A DNA stretch of 64,000 nt from Bradyrhizobium barranii subsp. apii (GTDB lineage: Bacteria; Pseudomonadota; Alphaproteobacteria; Rhizobiales; Xanthobacteraceae): NCBI RefSeq assembly GCF_011516635.5, contig NZ_CP096255.1, positions 2,106,501-2,170,500 on the forward strand, given 5' to 3'. How positions within the stretch are numbered: the stretch's first letter is position 1; each line of letters begins with the position of its first letter. The translations under genes were made by a program, and so were the position numbers. Under the pieces are notes generated by a model. That model saw only the letters and a program-made list of their open reading frames with translations, did not search any database and was not told where the DNA came from. This document shows, one piece after another, positions 9,252-17,537 of the stretch.

Positions 9252-10295
9252 ATGAAAGCGGCGGTGCTTCATGAGTTCGACGAGAAGCTGACGGCGAAGG
9301 AGTTCGTCAAGTTCGATGACGTAACTGACCCGAAGATCTCGCGCCCGATGGACGTGATCGTGCGCATCGGTGGTGCCGGCGTCTGTCGCACCGATCTGCA
9401 CATCGTTGAGGGCATCTGGCGCAGCAAGGTCGACGTCAAGCTTCCATACATCATGGGCCACGAGAACGCCGGCTGGGTCGAAGCGATCGGCCCGGGTGTC
9501 GAAGGGATCAAGGTTGGCGACAGCGTAATTTGTCATCCGCTGGTGACCAGCGGGCATTGTCTCGCGTGCCGGCGCGGCGACGACATGCATGCGCTGGACA
9601 GCTCGTTTCCCGGCATCAATGCCAATGGCGGCTATGCGCAGTATCTGCTGACGGGGCAGCGCTCCCTGATCAAGCTGCCGAAGTCGCTCGCACCGAAGGA
9701 TGTTGCTCCCTACACCGATGCCGGGCTGACGGCTTATCGTGCCGCGAAGAAGGCATCCCGTCATCTGTTGCCCGGCGAACATGTCGTGGTGATCGGCGCC
9801 GGTGGGCTGGGCCATATCGGCGTCCAGGTTCTCGCAGCGCTCTGCGCGGCAGAAATCATCGTGGTCGATCGCGCCGAACAGTCTCTCGAACTCGCCAAGA
9901 AGTGCGGTGCACATCATGTCGTGAAGGCAGACGGCAACGAAGTCGAGGCGGTGCTGGCGCTGACCGACGGGCGCGGCGCGGAGGCCGTGATCGATTTTGT
10001 TGGCGAGGGTGACGCTATCGCCAAGGGCCTGTCGATGACAGCGAACGCCGGCTACTACTACATCGTCGGGTATGGTGGGAAGATCGATATCCCGACCATC
10101 GACATGATCACATCGGAAAAGACCATCGTCGGCAACCTGGTCGGCACATACGCCGAGCTGGTGGAGCTGATGGCGCTCGCGGATCGCGGCCTCGTCGAAC
10201 TCCACACCAAGGAATACAGGCTGAGCCAGGCCAATGACGCGCTTCACGATCTGCATCATGGACGCATTCATGGCCGCGCGGTCCTGATCCCGTAG
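9252..10295 (+). CDS. Zinc-type NAD(P)-dependent alcohol dehydrogenase
   Basis: 347-residue medium-chain dehydrogenase, first gene after the sigma-54 promoter, expected to oxidise the alcohol made by the monooxygenase. Visible: catalytic C45 in GAGVCRTDLH, the GHEN pair H70/E71, and the Rossmann glycines GAGGLGHIG near residue 177. The lobe that normally binds structural zinc through four cysteines keeps only C103 and C106; the expected first and fourth positions are serine (about 100) and alanine (about 114). GGGGAGG lies upstream of the ATG. Actinobacterial propane monooxygenase operons also carry such a gene, but after the oxygenase genes rather than before. Confidence 0.93.
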   Translation: MKAAVLHEFDEKLTAKEFVKFDDVTDPKISRPMDVIVRIGGAGVCRTDLHIVEGIWRSKVDVKLPYIMGHENAGWVEAIGPGVEGIKVGDSVICHPLVTSGHCLACRRGDDMHALDSSFPGINANGGYAQYLLTGQRSLIKLPKSLAPKDVAPYTDAGLTAYRAAKKASRHLLPGEHVVVIGAGGLGHIGVQVLAALCAAEIIVVDRAEQSLELAKKCGAHHVVKADGNEVEAVLALTDGRGAEAVIDFVGEGDAIAKGLSMTANAGYYYIVGYGGKIDIPTIDMITSEKTIVGNLVGTYAELVELMALADRGLVELHTKEYRLSQANDALHDLHHGRIHGRAVLIP

Positions 10296-10298
10296 GGC

Positions 10299-10724
10299 AT
10301 GTGCCGCGACATGCAAAGCCTCGGTCCAGATCATCGAACGAGAGTGGCGCGAGTGACAAAGGACAGCCGATGCCGGCCACCGATCACCGCCGAGGAAGCC
10401 GCTGAATTGCAGCGCTCCCGCGATCGGATGATTGCCCGGGACAGGCTGATCGACGAGATGGTCGATAACAACGAGATGCAAATCAAGAATGAGTACGCGC
10501 GCGGCGGAGCCGAAATCGAACTCGCGTGCGCCGTGCGTAGCGCGGCGCGCGCCGACGCCGGAAGCGACGCGCATGCTGAACTGGAGCGAGCGGTCGTGCG
10601 CCTGGAGATGCTCCGGGAGGAGCATCGACGCCTGGTGGCCGAGCGTGAATGGCTCGACACGTCCCTGCTGGAGATCGACAACGGTCCTTCGTCCGGCGAC
10701 CACCAACGTTCGGGGCACGCATGA
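10299..10724 (+). CDS. Hypothetical protein, charged helical
   Basis: I do not recognise this 141-residue protein. It starts three bases after the dehydrogenase stop; an in-frame GTG at 10353 is an alternative start. The body from about residue 25 is strongly charged and helical (ITAEEAAELQRSRDRMIARD, then a long Glu/Arg-rich stretch to residue 125), suggesting a coiled coil. It has no signal peptide or membrane segment. Its stop overlaps the next start by four bases (ATGA at 10721-10724), so the two small genes are translationally coupled inside the monooxygenase operon, which argues that it is real. Confidence 0.6.
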   Translation: MCRDMQSLGPDHRTRVARVTKDSRCRPPITAEEAAELQRSRDRMIARDRLIDEMVDNNEMQIKNEYARGGAEIELACAVRSAARADAGSDAHAELERAVVRLEMLREEHRRLVAEREWLDTSLLEIDNGPSSGDHQRSGHA

Positions 10725-10990
10725 TGAGCAGGAACAACGCAACCATGATTGCATCAAAGCAACAGGCACAAATGCCGTCTCCGCAACCGGACATGAGCGA
10801 GGAAGCCGGGTCGAAAGACGCCTTCTTCATTCAGCTGGCCGAGATCGCGGAGGCCATGATCGCCGCGCACGGCAGGGATTTCGCTACTGGTGCGCTGGTC
10901 CTCTCGGCGAAATTCGTTGCCGAAGGAAAACCTCTCATCAAACGAGCCAACGGAGGTGACGAGACCGTCAGCGCCGAGAAACCGGGCTGA
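10721..10990 (+). CDS. Hypothetical small protein in monooxygenase operon
   Basis: 89-residue protein starting MMSRNN at 10721, chosen because this ATG overlaps the preceding stop; the frame is open back to 10649. After a Gln/Pro-rich leader it has one amphipathic helical region (FFIQLAEIAEAMIAAHGRDF), then ALVLSAKFVAEG. There are no cysteines, signal or membrane segment. I do not recognise the family. Its place between the dehydrogenase and the hydroxylase large subunit suggests an accessory role, but nothing in the sequence says which. Confidence 0.6.
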   Translation: MMSRNNATMIASKQQAQMPSPQPDMSEEAGSKDAFFIQLAEIAEAMIAAHGRDFATGALVLSAKFVAEGKPLIKRANGGDETVSAEKPG

Positions 10991-11140
10991 CGTGAAACGA
11001 CGAGTCAGCAGATCAATCAATCCATTTAACGGACTTAAAGTGTGTTTTGCGGCGGAGAATTTCAACAAGGCGATCCAGGGGTTTGACCCGGAACCGAAGC
11101 GAGAATGCCGAAGATAACGCAACGTTCAAAGGAGCTGGAA

Positions 11141-12811
11141 ATGTCTGCAAGTCTGACACTGAACAAGATCACCGCGCAGAAGGGGATCAGCATCGCTGAA
11201 GCGGCCAACCGCGTCGCGGACCTTGGTTGGACGCCAAGCTACGTGCAGGAGGCGATGACTTTCCCAACCGACTACAAGATCTCGAAGACACCGCGCGATC
11301 CGATGAAGCAGGTCCTGCGGTCATATTTCCCGATGCAGGAAGAGAAAGACAACCGCGTCTATGGCGCGCTGGATGCGGCGTTGCGCGGCGACATGTTCCG
11401 CAATGTCGAGCCGCGATGGGTCGAATGGATGAAGCTGTTCCTGGCGATCATCCCGTTCCCGGAGATCTCGGCGGCGCGTTCGATGGCGATGGTCGGGCGG
11501 TTGGCGCCCGGCGAGGAATTGCGCACCGGCTTCACCATGCAGATGGTCGACGAGTTCCGGCACTCGACGATCCAGATGAACCTCAAGAAGTGGTACATGG
11601 AGAATTACATCGATCCAGCCGGGTTCGATATCACGGAAGCCGCGTTCGGCAAATGCTATGCGACCACGATCGGCCGCCAGTTCGCCGAGGGCTTCCTGAC
11701 CGGTGACGCGATCACCGCGGCCAACGTCTATCTGACGGTCGTCGCGGAAACCGCCTTCACCAATACCCTGTTCGTGGCGATGCCGTCGGAAGCGGCGCGC
11801 AACGGCGACTATGCATTGCCAACCGTGTTCCTGTCGGTCCAGTCGGACGAATCCCGTCATATCGGCAACGGTCACTCGATGCTGATGGCGATGATCAACG
11901 ATCCGTCGAACCACCAGCTGCTGGAGCGCGATCTGAAATACGCCTTCTGGCAGAATCACGCGATTATCGATGCCGCGATCGGGACGTTCATCGAGTACGG
12001 CACGACCAACCGCGACAAGAACAAGGAGTCCTACGCCGAGCTCTGGCATCGCTGGATCTACGAAGACTATTACCGGACCTACATGCTGCCGCTCGAGAAG
12101 TACGGCATCAAGATCCATCACGATGACGTCGCCGCCGCCTGGGATCGGATCGTCAAGAAGAACTACGTCCACAAGACCGCGCAGTTCTTCACGGTCGGAT
12201 GGTCGGTAAACTTCTGGCGTATCGAGGCCCAGACCGAGCGGGACTTCGAGTGGTTCGAGCACAAATATCCGGGCTGGTATGCCGAATTCGGCGACTTCTG
12301 GAAATGGCACGCCAAGCTCAGCGTGCCCGGCGAGACCAACATCCTCTTCAACAGCGAGGTGGGCTATTCATACCCGCATCGTTGCTGGAGCTGCATGGTC
12401 CCTTGCCTGATCCGCGAGGACTTCGTCTGCGACGAGGTCGACGGCAAGATCTACACTTACTGCTCCGAAGGTTGCCGTTGGACCCACAAGGTGGCGTTCG
12501 CCGCGGAATACGAGGGCCGCGCGACGCCGGCAATGGGCCGCTTCAGCGGTCGCCGTGAATGGGAGGACTGCTATCACGGCTGGGACGTCGCCGACGCGAT
12601 CAAGGATCTCGGTTTTGTCCGGCCCGACGGCAAGACCATGATCGCGCAACCCCATCTGCGCTTCGACTCCAAGGACATGTGGACGCTCGATCACGTGCGC
12701 GGACACACGCTTGGCAGCCCGTTGCGTGGCTTCAGAGCGCTTTCGCCGATCGAGCGCGAGGTGGCGACGGCCGAATACCGTAAGGGCTTCAAGATCAATC
12801 CCTGCCACTAA
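11141..12811 (+). CDS. prmA: Soluble di-iron monooxygenase hydroxylase, large (alpha) subunit, propane monooxygenase type
   Basis: Catalytic subunit of a PrmA/MimA-type soluble di-iron monooxygenase, which activates O2 to hydroxylate small alkanes, ketones or phenols. From the ATG at 11141 (AAGGAG eight bases upstream) it has 556 residues, the usual length. The two carboxylate-histidine iron motifs are visible: E109, then DEFRH (E138, H141); and E203, then DESRH (E237, H240). A cysteine-rich segment near residue 415 (CWSCMVPC and YCSEGCRW) is also typical of the propane/acetone group. Substrate cannot be fixed from sequence alone. The frame is open to an ATG at 11105, but that one lacks a ribosome site. 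Confidence 0.95.
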   Translation: MSASLTLNKITAQKGISIAEAANRVADLGWTPSYVQEAMTFPTDYKISKTPRDPMKQVLRSYFPMQEEKDNRVYGALDAALRGDMFRNVEPRWVEWMKLFLAIIPFPEISAARSMAMVGRLAPGEELRTGFTMQMVDEFRHSTIQMNLKKWYMENYIDPAGFDITEAAFGKCYATTIGRQFAEGFLTGDAITAANVYLTVVAETAFTNTLFVAMPSEAARNGDYALPTVFLSVQSDESRHIGNGHSMLMAMINDPSNHQLLERDLKYAFWQNHAIIDAAIGTFIEYGTTNRDKNKESYAELWHRWIYEDYYRTYMLPLEKYGIKIHHDDVAAAWDRIVKKNYVHKTAQFFTVGWSVNFWRIEAQTERDFEWFEHKYPGWYAEFGDFWKWHAKLSVPGETNILFNSEVGYSYPHRCWSCMVPCLIREDFVCDEVDGKIYTYCSEGCRWTHKVAFAAEYEGRATPAMGRFSGRREWEDCYHGWDVADAIKDLGFVRPDGKTMIAQPHLRFDSKDMWTLDHVRGHTLGSPLRGFRALSPIEREVATAEYRKGFKINPCH

Positions 12812-12826
12812 AGAGATGATGAGGGG

Positions 12827-12849
12827 AGGGGCCGCTTTCGGCGGCCCCT
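12827..12849 (+). promoter_or_regulatory. Hairpin between large-subunit and reductase genes
   Basis: Perfect nine-base stem (AGGGGCCGC at 12827-12835, complement at 12841-12849) with a TTTCG loop, 16 bases after the alpha-subunit stop and without a T run. It probably attenuates or protects the upstream message so that hydroxylase exceeds reductase; function inferred. Confidence 0.7.
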
Positions 12850-12915
12850 CTTGCCGGGACCGGCAACGGTTTGCCGATCGTTCTGTACAACTGCTGCGAC
12901 GATAGGGCCGCGATA

Positions 12916-13956
12916 ATGACGGACGTGCGGGTTCACAAGGTTCGTTTCGAGCCAGTGGGTATCGAGATGGAAGTGGAAGAGGGTGAGACCGTACTCGATG
13001 CCGCGTTTCGTCAGGGCATCTCGCTGATGCATGGCTGCAAGGAAGGTCAGTGCGGCAGCTGCAAATCAAAGCTGGTTGAGGGGGACATTGAGCTTCTGAA
13101 ATACTCGACCTTCGCTCTGCCGGATTACGAGAGCGAGACCGGCCACATCCTGCTGTGCCGGACGCATGTCTACAGCGACATCGGTGTTGAATTGCTCAAC
13201 TATGACGAAGACCTGCTCAGCCGTTCGATCGCGGCGAAGGCATTTTCCGGCCGCGTGGCAGGGATTAGCGCGCTGACGTCAGACATCAGATTGCTGGAGA
13301 TCGAGATCGAGAGGCCGATGAAGTTCTGGGCCGGCCAGTACGTCGATCTGACGCTTCAGGATGGCACCATCACCCGCGCCTTTTCGATGGCGAACCCGCC
13401 CGGAGAAGGCACCAATCTCCGCTTCATCATCAAGAAATATCCGAACGGGGCATTCTCGTCCCAGCTCGATGGGAAATTGGCCGTGGGCGACGCCGTGATC
13501 GCCAAGGGGCCGTATGGCACCTGCTTCCGGCGCGAAGAACGTCCGGGGCCGATGCTGCTGATCGGCGGCGGCTCGGGCATGTCGCCGCTGTGGTCGATCC
13601 TGGCCGATCACATCGGGAGCGGCGAGCAGAGACCGGTCCGGTTTTTCTACGGAGCGCGTACCCGCGCCGACTTGTTCTACCTCGATGAGCTCGCGGCCAT
13701 CGCGGCGCGGCTGAACGATTTCAAATTCGTGCCGGCACTGTCGCATGCGGAGACGGGTGACGGCTGGGACGGCGAGACCGGACTGATCCACGAGGTCGTG
13801 CTGCGCTATCTGCGCGAGGAGAAGCTGAGCGGCGCCATCGACGCCTACGCGTGCGGGCCGACGCCGATGATCGACGCCGTATTGCCCGTGCTGCAAATGA
13901 ACGGCGTCGAGCCGGACCACATCTATTTCGACAAGTTTACGCCGGCGGTGCGATGA
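12916..13956 (+). CDS. prmB: Monooxygenase reductase (2Fe-2S, FAD, NADH)
   Basis: Electron-transfer component that passes electrons from NADH through FAD and a plant-type [2Fe-2S] centre to the hydroxylase. The N-terminal ferredoxin domain has HGCKEGQCGSCKSK near residue 38 and the fourth cysteine in LLCRT near 80. RAFSMANP near residue 155 is the flavin-binding RxxS motif, and GGGSGMSPLW near 217 the nicotinamide-binding loop. Length from 12916 is 346 residues, normal for MmoC/PrmB proteins. The start has only a weak ribosome site; an ATG at 12871 in the same frame would add 15 atypical residues. Confidence 0.94.
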   Translation: MTDVRVHKVRFEPVGIEMEVEEGETVLDAAFRQGISLMHGCKEGQCGSCKSKLVEGDIELLKYSTFALPDYESETGHILLCRTHVYSDIGVELLNYDEDLLSRSIAAKAFSGRVAGISALTSDIRLLEIEIERPMKFWAGQYVDLTLQDGTITRAFSMANPPGEGTNLRFIIKKYPNGAFSSQLDGKLAVGDAVIAKGPYGTCFRREERPGPMLLIGGGSGMSPLWSILADHIGSGEQRPVRFFYGARTRADLFYLDELAAIAARLNDFKFVPALSHAETGDGWDGETGLIHEVVLRYLREEKLSGAIDAYACGPTPMIDAVLPVLQMNGVEPDHIYFDKFTPAVR

Positions 13957-14005
13957 CGGCGTTCGAGGTTCGTCGCAGAACAGAATGGCAGAAAGGGAGT
14001 AAGCA

Positions 14006-15109
14006 ATGAGCGCGCAAACGAGCAGAGCAGCAGCGACCAAGCCTGCGGCAATCGTCAAATCCGGAGCCGCGGGGGCCGCGGTTTTCCCGGGCTCCGACAG
14101 CCGCAAGTACAACTACTTCGAACCGAAGGGGCGCAAGGCGACCCATTACGAAGACATGACGGTCGATGTTCAACCCGATCCGGAGCGCTATCTGCTGCAG
14201 GATTGGATCATCTCGTTCCCTGACGGAACGCCGACCTATTCCAAGGACTGGACGGCGGCAAAGAGCTCGAACTGGCACAAATTCCGCGCCGTCGACCAGG
14301 AGTGGGAGCGTACCCATTACCAGCGCCAGTCGACGATCTGCGGCATGGTGCAGAACACCATCGAGAATGGCCGGAAATCGGGCGCGCCGACCCGCTTCGA
14401 TCCCGCCTGGGTGAAGATATTGCAGAACCATCTCGGGGCCTACAAGCATGCCGAGTTCGGTCTTGGCACCTCGACGATGCAGGCGCAGCGTTACGGCTAC
14501 ACGCAGATGGTCAACAATGCGATCTTGACCAACTCGTCCTACAAGCTTCGCTTCGCGCAGGACATCACTCTTTATCTGAGCGAAATCGGCCTCGACCTTC
14601 CAGGCTTCGACATTGCCGCCGGCAAGAAGCACTGGCTGGAAGATCCGATCTGGCAAGGCGTGCGCAAGTCGGTTGAATCAGTGATGGGTTCAAACGACTA
14701 TCTCGAGCAATATTTTGCGACCAATGCGGTGTTCGAGCCGCTGGTCGGCGAACTCTTCCGCTCAGGCTTCCTGATGCAGGCGGCATCTGCGCAGAACGAC
14801 TTCATCACTCCGGCTGTCGTCTCCGCTGCGGAAGCCGACTATGAGCGCAATCTCGCCAACACCGTCGAGCTGTTCCACATCCTCGGCGCTGATCCGACCT
14901 TCGGGGCGCAGAACCTTGCGTTGTTCAACAAATGGTTGGCCAATCATGCCGATCTCGCGCTCGATGCCGCCAATCATTTGCAGCCCATCTGGTCGCAGCC
15001 TCGGGTCAAGGTCGCGGCTTTCGCCGATGCCATGGCACACGCGAAGAATCGTATCAGGGGTATCGCCACCGAGCTTGGCCTGACGGTTCCGGCCGGACTG
15101 GCGTCGTAA
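14006..15109 (+). CDS. prmC: Soluble di-iron monooxygenase hydroxylase, small (beta) subunit
   Basis: Structural beta subunit of the hydroxylase, 367 residues. It has the overall four-helix-bundle layout of PrmC/MimC but lacks a complete E-x-x-H iron set, as expected for the non-catalytic paralogue. Recognisable stretches are HYEDMTVDVQPDPERYLLQD near residue 48, the region near 115 (CGMVQNTIENGRKSG), and AEFGLGTSTMQAQRYGYT near 150. An AAGGGAG box lies before the ATG. The first 25 residues are Ala/Thr-rich and probably disordered. It would pair with the alpha subunit at 11141. Confidence 0.93.
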   Translation: MSAQTSRAAATKPAAIVKSGAAGAAVFPGSDSRKYNYFEPKGRKATHYEDMTVDVQPDPERYLLQDWIISFPDGTPTYSKDWTAAKSSNWHKFRAVDQEWERTHYQRQSTICGMVQNTIENGRKSGAPTRFDPAWVKILQNHLGAYKHAEFGLGTSTMQAQRYGYTQMVNNAILTNSSYKLRFAQDITLYLSEIGLDLPGFDIAAGKKHWLEDPIWQGVRKSVESVMGSNDYLEQYFATNAVFEPLVGELFRSGFLMQAASAQNDFITPAVVSAAEADYERNLANTVELFHILGADPTFGAQNLALFNKWLANHADLALDAANHLQPIWSQPRVKVAAFADAMAHAKNRIRGIATELGLTVPAGLAS

Positions 15110-15155
15110 TCGGCATCGCTTCACGCCCTCACACTCAATCCTTCTGGAGACCGAC

Positions 15156-15512
15156 ATGCTGCACGAGAATGACAACATCTTCAAATCGATGAAAGACATC
15201 ACGTTCGAGGACACGGTGTCGCATCAATGCGGAGTGACAATGAACGATAGCGTCGAGGCGCGCGCTATCGCCGAAGTCATGAGCCGTCATGAACACATCA
15301 AGGTGACCTACATGCCGGCGATGATCCGTATCGATGGCGACGGCAAGATGGAATTCAAGATGGATGAGATTTCCGAAGAGTTGGGCCGCGTCATGACCCC
15401 GCATCTCTTTGAGATTTCAACCTCGACGCATTACGGCCGCATGGTCATGACGGATGACAACACCGTCATGCTGTTCGGCGACATGAACGAGATGATGAAA
15501 TACATCGTTTAA
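15156..15512 (+). CDS. prmD: Monooxygenase coupling/effector protein (MmoB/DmpM family)
   Basis: 118-residue cofactor-less regulatory component that binds the hydroxylase and controls substrate access and coupling. Family features include SHQCGVTMNDSVEARAIAEV near residue 23, then IKVTYMPAMIRIDGDGKM near 47. The length fits PrmD/MimD (about 110-130). It follows the beta subunit by 46 bases, with CTGGAG upstream of the ATG. Together with the three preceding genes it completes the four-component PrmABCD set. Confidence 0.92.
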   Translation: MLHENDNIFKSMKDITFEDTVSHQCGVTMNDSVEARAIAEVMSRHEHIKVTYMPAMIRIDGDGKMEFKMDEISEELGRVMTPHLFEISTSTHYGRMVMTDDNTVMLFGDMNEMMKYIV

Positions 15513-15621
15513 TGATCGCCAGCGAACCAGCCTGGGCGGCACAGCGCCGGCCGGGCTCAATCGACGACATCAATCGCGCCTCACAACAATACGCAATATC
15601 CAGCGGAGCGGGAGTAACGCC

Positions 15622-16665
15622 ATGTACAGGACGGCCAAGGGTGAAGAGATTTTTGTCATCGATGGGCATACCCATTTCTGGGATGGTAGCCCGGCAAACC
15701 AGAAGAACATCCACGGCAAGCAGTTCATCGAGTGCTTCTACGCCTATCACTCGAATCTGAGCCCGCCGTCGGAGAAATGGGAGAAGGAGAAGTTCGAGAA
15801 GTACGACGCCAAGACGATGTTCGACGACCTGTTCGTCACCGGTTGCGACGACATGGCGATCCTTCAGCCGACCTATCTCACCGACTTCTACAAGAACGGC
15901 TTCAATACCACCGAACGAAACTGGGCGATGAAGAAGAGCCATCCGGACCGCTTCATCCTGAACGGCGCCTTTGATCCGCGTGACGGTACCAAGGGCATCG
16001 AAGACCTTCATGCGCTCTCCGAGAAGCACAAGCTGAAGGGTGTCAAGCTTTACACCGCCGAATGGCGTGGAGAGTCGAAGGGCTACAAGCTCACCGACAA
16101 GGCGTCCTACCAGTATCTCGAGGCGGCGCAGAAGCTCGGGATCAAGAACATCCACGTCCACAAGGGGCCAACGATCATCCCGCTGAACCGGGATGCGTTC
16201 GATGTCGCCGATATCGATGACGTCGCCACCTCGTTCCAGGATTTGAACTTCATCGTCGAGCATTGTGGCTTGCCGCGCCTTGACGATTTCTGCTGGATCG
16301 CGACCCAGGAAACCAACGTCTATGCCGGCCTCGCGGTGGCGTTGCCCTTCATCCATTCGCGGCCGGGGTATTTCGCCCACGTCATTTCCGAACTGCTATT
16401 CTGGGTCGGACCGGACAAGATCCTTTACGGTAGCGATTATGGCATCTGGACGCCGAAATGGCTGATCGACAAGTTCATGGCATTTGAAATTCCGGCCGAC
16501 GTCACCAAGGAGACCGGTTCGGTGCTGTCGATGGAAACGAAAATCAAGATCCTCGGTCTCAATGCCGCGCGCATCTACGGCATCGATGTCGAAGCGCAAA
16601 AGAAGAAGATCCAGGCGGGCGGCGGTTATGCCCACTTGCCCGAAGCCGTTCACGCACCGAGGTGA
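15622..16665 (+). CDS. Amidohydrolase 2-family protein of the monooxygenase operon
   Basis: 347-residue TIM-barrel metal hydrolase/decarboxylase-like protein. Metal and catalytic motifs: HTHFW near residue 16, the histidine pair in HVHKG near 180, EHCGLPRLDDF near 213, and YGSDYGIW near 271. Such a gene is a regular companion of Prm/Mim monooxygenase genes in actinobacteria, as I recall, and its function there is not settled. It could act on a downstream product or on maturation of the oxygenase. The stop overlaps the next start (TGATG), so coupling to the DUF59 gene is likely. Confidence 0.9.
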   Translation: MYRTAKGEEIFVIDGHTHFWDGSPANQKNIHGKQFIECFYAYHSNLSPPSEKWEKEKFEKYDAKTMFDDLFVTGCDDMAILQPTYLTDFYKNGFNTTERNWAMKKSHPDRFILNGAFDPRDGTKGIEDLHALSEKHKLKGVKLYTAEWRGESKGYKLTDKASYQYLEAAQKLGIKNIHVHKGPTIIPLNRDAFDVADIDDVATSFQDLNFIVEHCGLPRLDDFCWIATQETNVYAGLAVALPFIHSRPGYFAHVISELLFWVGPDKILYGSDYGIWTPKWLIDKFMAFEIPADVTKETGSVLSMETKIKILGLNAARIYGIDVEAQKKKIQAGGGYAHLPEAVHAPR

Positions 16666-17459
16666 TGGCCATGAAGCGTGGCGTTGAGGGGAGGGAGCGG
16701 CCGAGAAGCCATTCGTCAGATGACAGGCAGGCGCAGATATGGGCCTGCCTGCGAGACGTGATGGACCCGGAACTCGACGAGTCCGTCATCGACCTGAATT
16801 TCGTGACCAGGGCCGATGTCGACGCGAAGGATCGGGTCCACATCGAGTTCCGCTTGCCGACCTATTGGTGCGCTGCCAATTTTTCGTTCCTGATGGCGGA
16901 CGACATGCGCCGGTCCATCAGCGCGTTGGACTGGGTCAAGGGCGTCAGCGTGGTCTTGGGTGAGCACATGTATGCCGACAAGATCAATGCGGGCCTCGCG
17001 CAGGGGCACTCGTTCCAGGAAACGTTCGGCGCCGAGGCCGATGGCAGCCTCGATGATCTGCGTCAGACATTCCTCGTCAAGGCGTTCCAGCGCCGGCAGG
17101 TTGCGCTACTCAGTCACCTCATCGCGCTTGGGCAATCGCCGGCGGAGATCGTGAGCCTGACGTTGACGGAGCTCGGTTGCCTGCCGCTCGACGATGCAGG
17201 TGAGGCGCTGATTCAGCGCTATCTCGAGCGACGTGCCGTCGTAGGTCCGGCAAGCGGTGGTGAACCCGCCTTTGTCGATGCGAACGGAGCGCGGCTGAAA
17301 GCCGACGGCCTTGCCGCATACCTGTCGAATCTACGTCGCGTGGGCATCAATGCTGAATTCAACGGCGCACTGTGCCGCGGCCTGCTTGCCGCGCGGTTCG
17401 ACCTCGATACACCGTTCGTACCGAAATCGAGGACGATGCCGGCGTCGCCGGGCACGTAA
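16665..17459 (+). CDS. DUF59/MIP18-domain protein of the monooxygenase operon
   Basis: 264-residue protein with an N-terminal DUF59 (iron-sulfur assembly/PaaD-like) domain at about residues 20-115: CLRDVMDPELDESVIDLNFV, then LPTYWCAANFSFLMADDM. The remaining 150 residues are helical and specific to oxygenase clusters. DUF59 proteins often assist metal-centre assembly, so a role in maturing the di-iron enzyme or the reductase cluster is plausible but unproven. The start is ambiguous: GTG 16662, ATG 16665 (one-base overlap with the preceding stop) or ATG 16671, which has the best-spaced GAGG. Confidence 0.85.
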   Translation: MAMKRGVEGRERPRSHSSDDRQAQIWACLRDVMDPELDESVIDLNFVTRADVDAKDRVHIEFRLPTYWCAANFSFLMADDMRRSISALDWVKGVSVVLGEHMYADKINAGLAQGHSFQETFGAEADGSLDDLRQTFLVKAFQRRQVALLSHLIALGQSPAEIVSLTLTELGCLPLDDAGEALIQRYLERRAVVGPASGGEPAFVDANGARLKADGLAAYLSNLRRVGINAEFNGALCRGLLAARFDLDTPFVPKSRTMPASPGT

Positions 17460-17537
17460 CAGGTGCCGTGATGCGGGTGCGCAGCATCGATAACAAGTCC
17501 AGACCAGACGACCTCAAGGCAAAGTCGGGGATATAGA

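Noticed and set aside
9249..10769. 506-codon minus-strand frame opposite the alcohol dehydrogenase
   Set aside because: It is a GC-rich antisense shadow of a gene with clear catalytic motifs.
11321..12310. 329-codon antisense frame within the monooxygenase large subunit
   Set aside because: It is opposite a strongly conserved catalytic gene; composition is that of a reverse-complement shadow.
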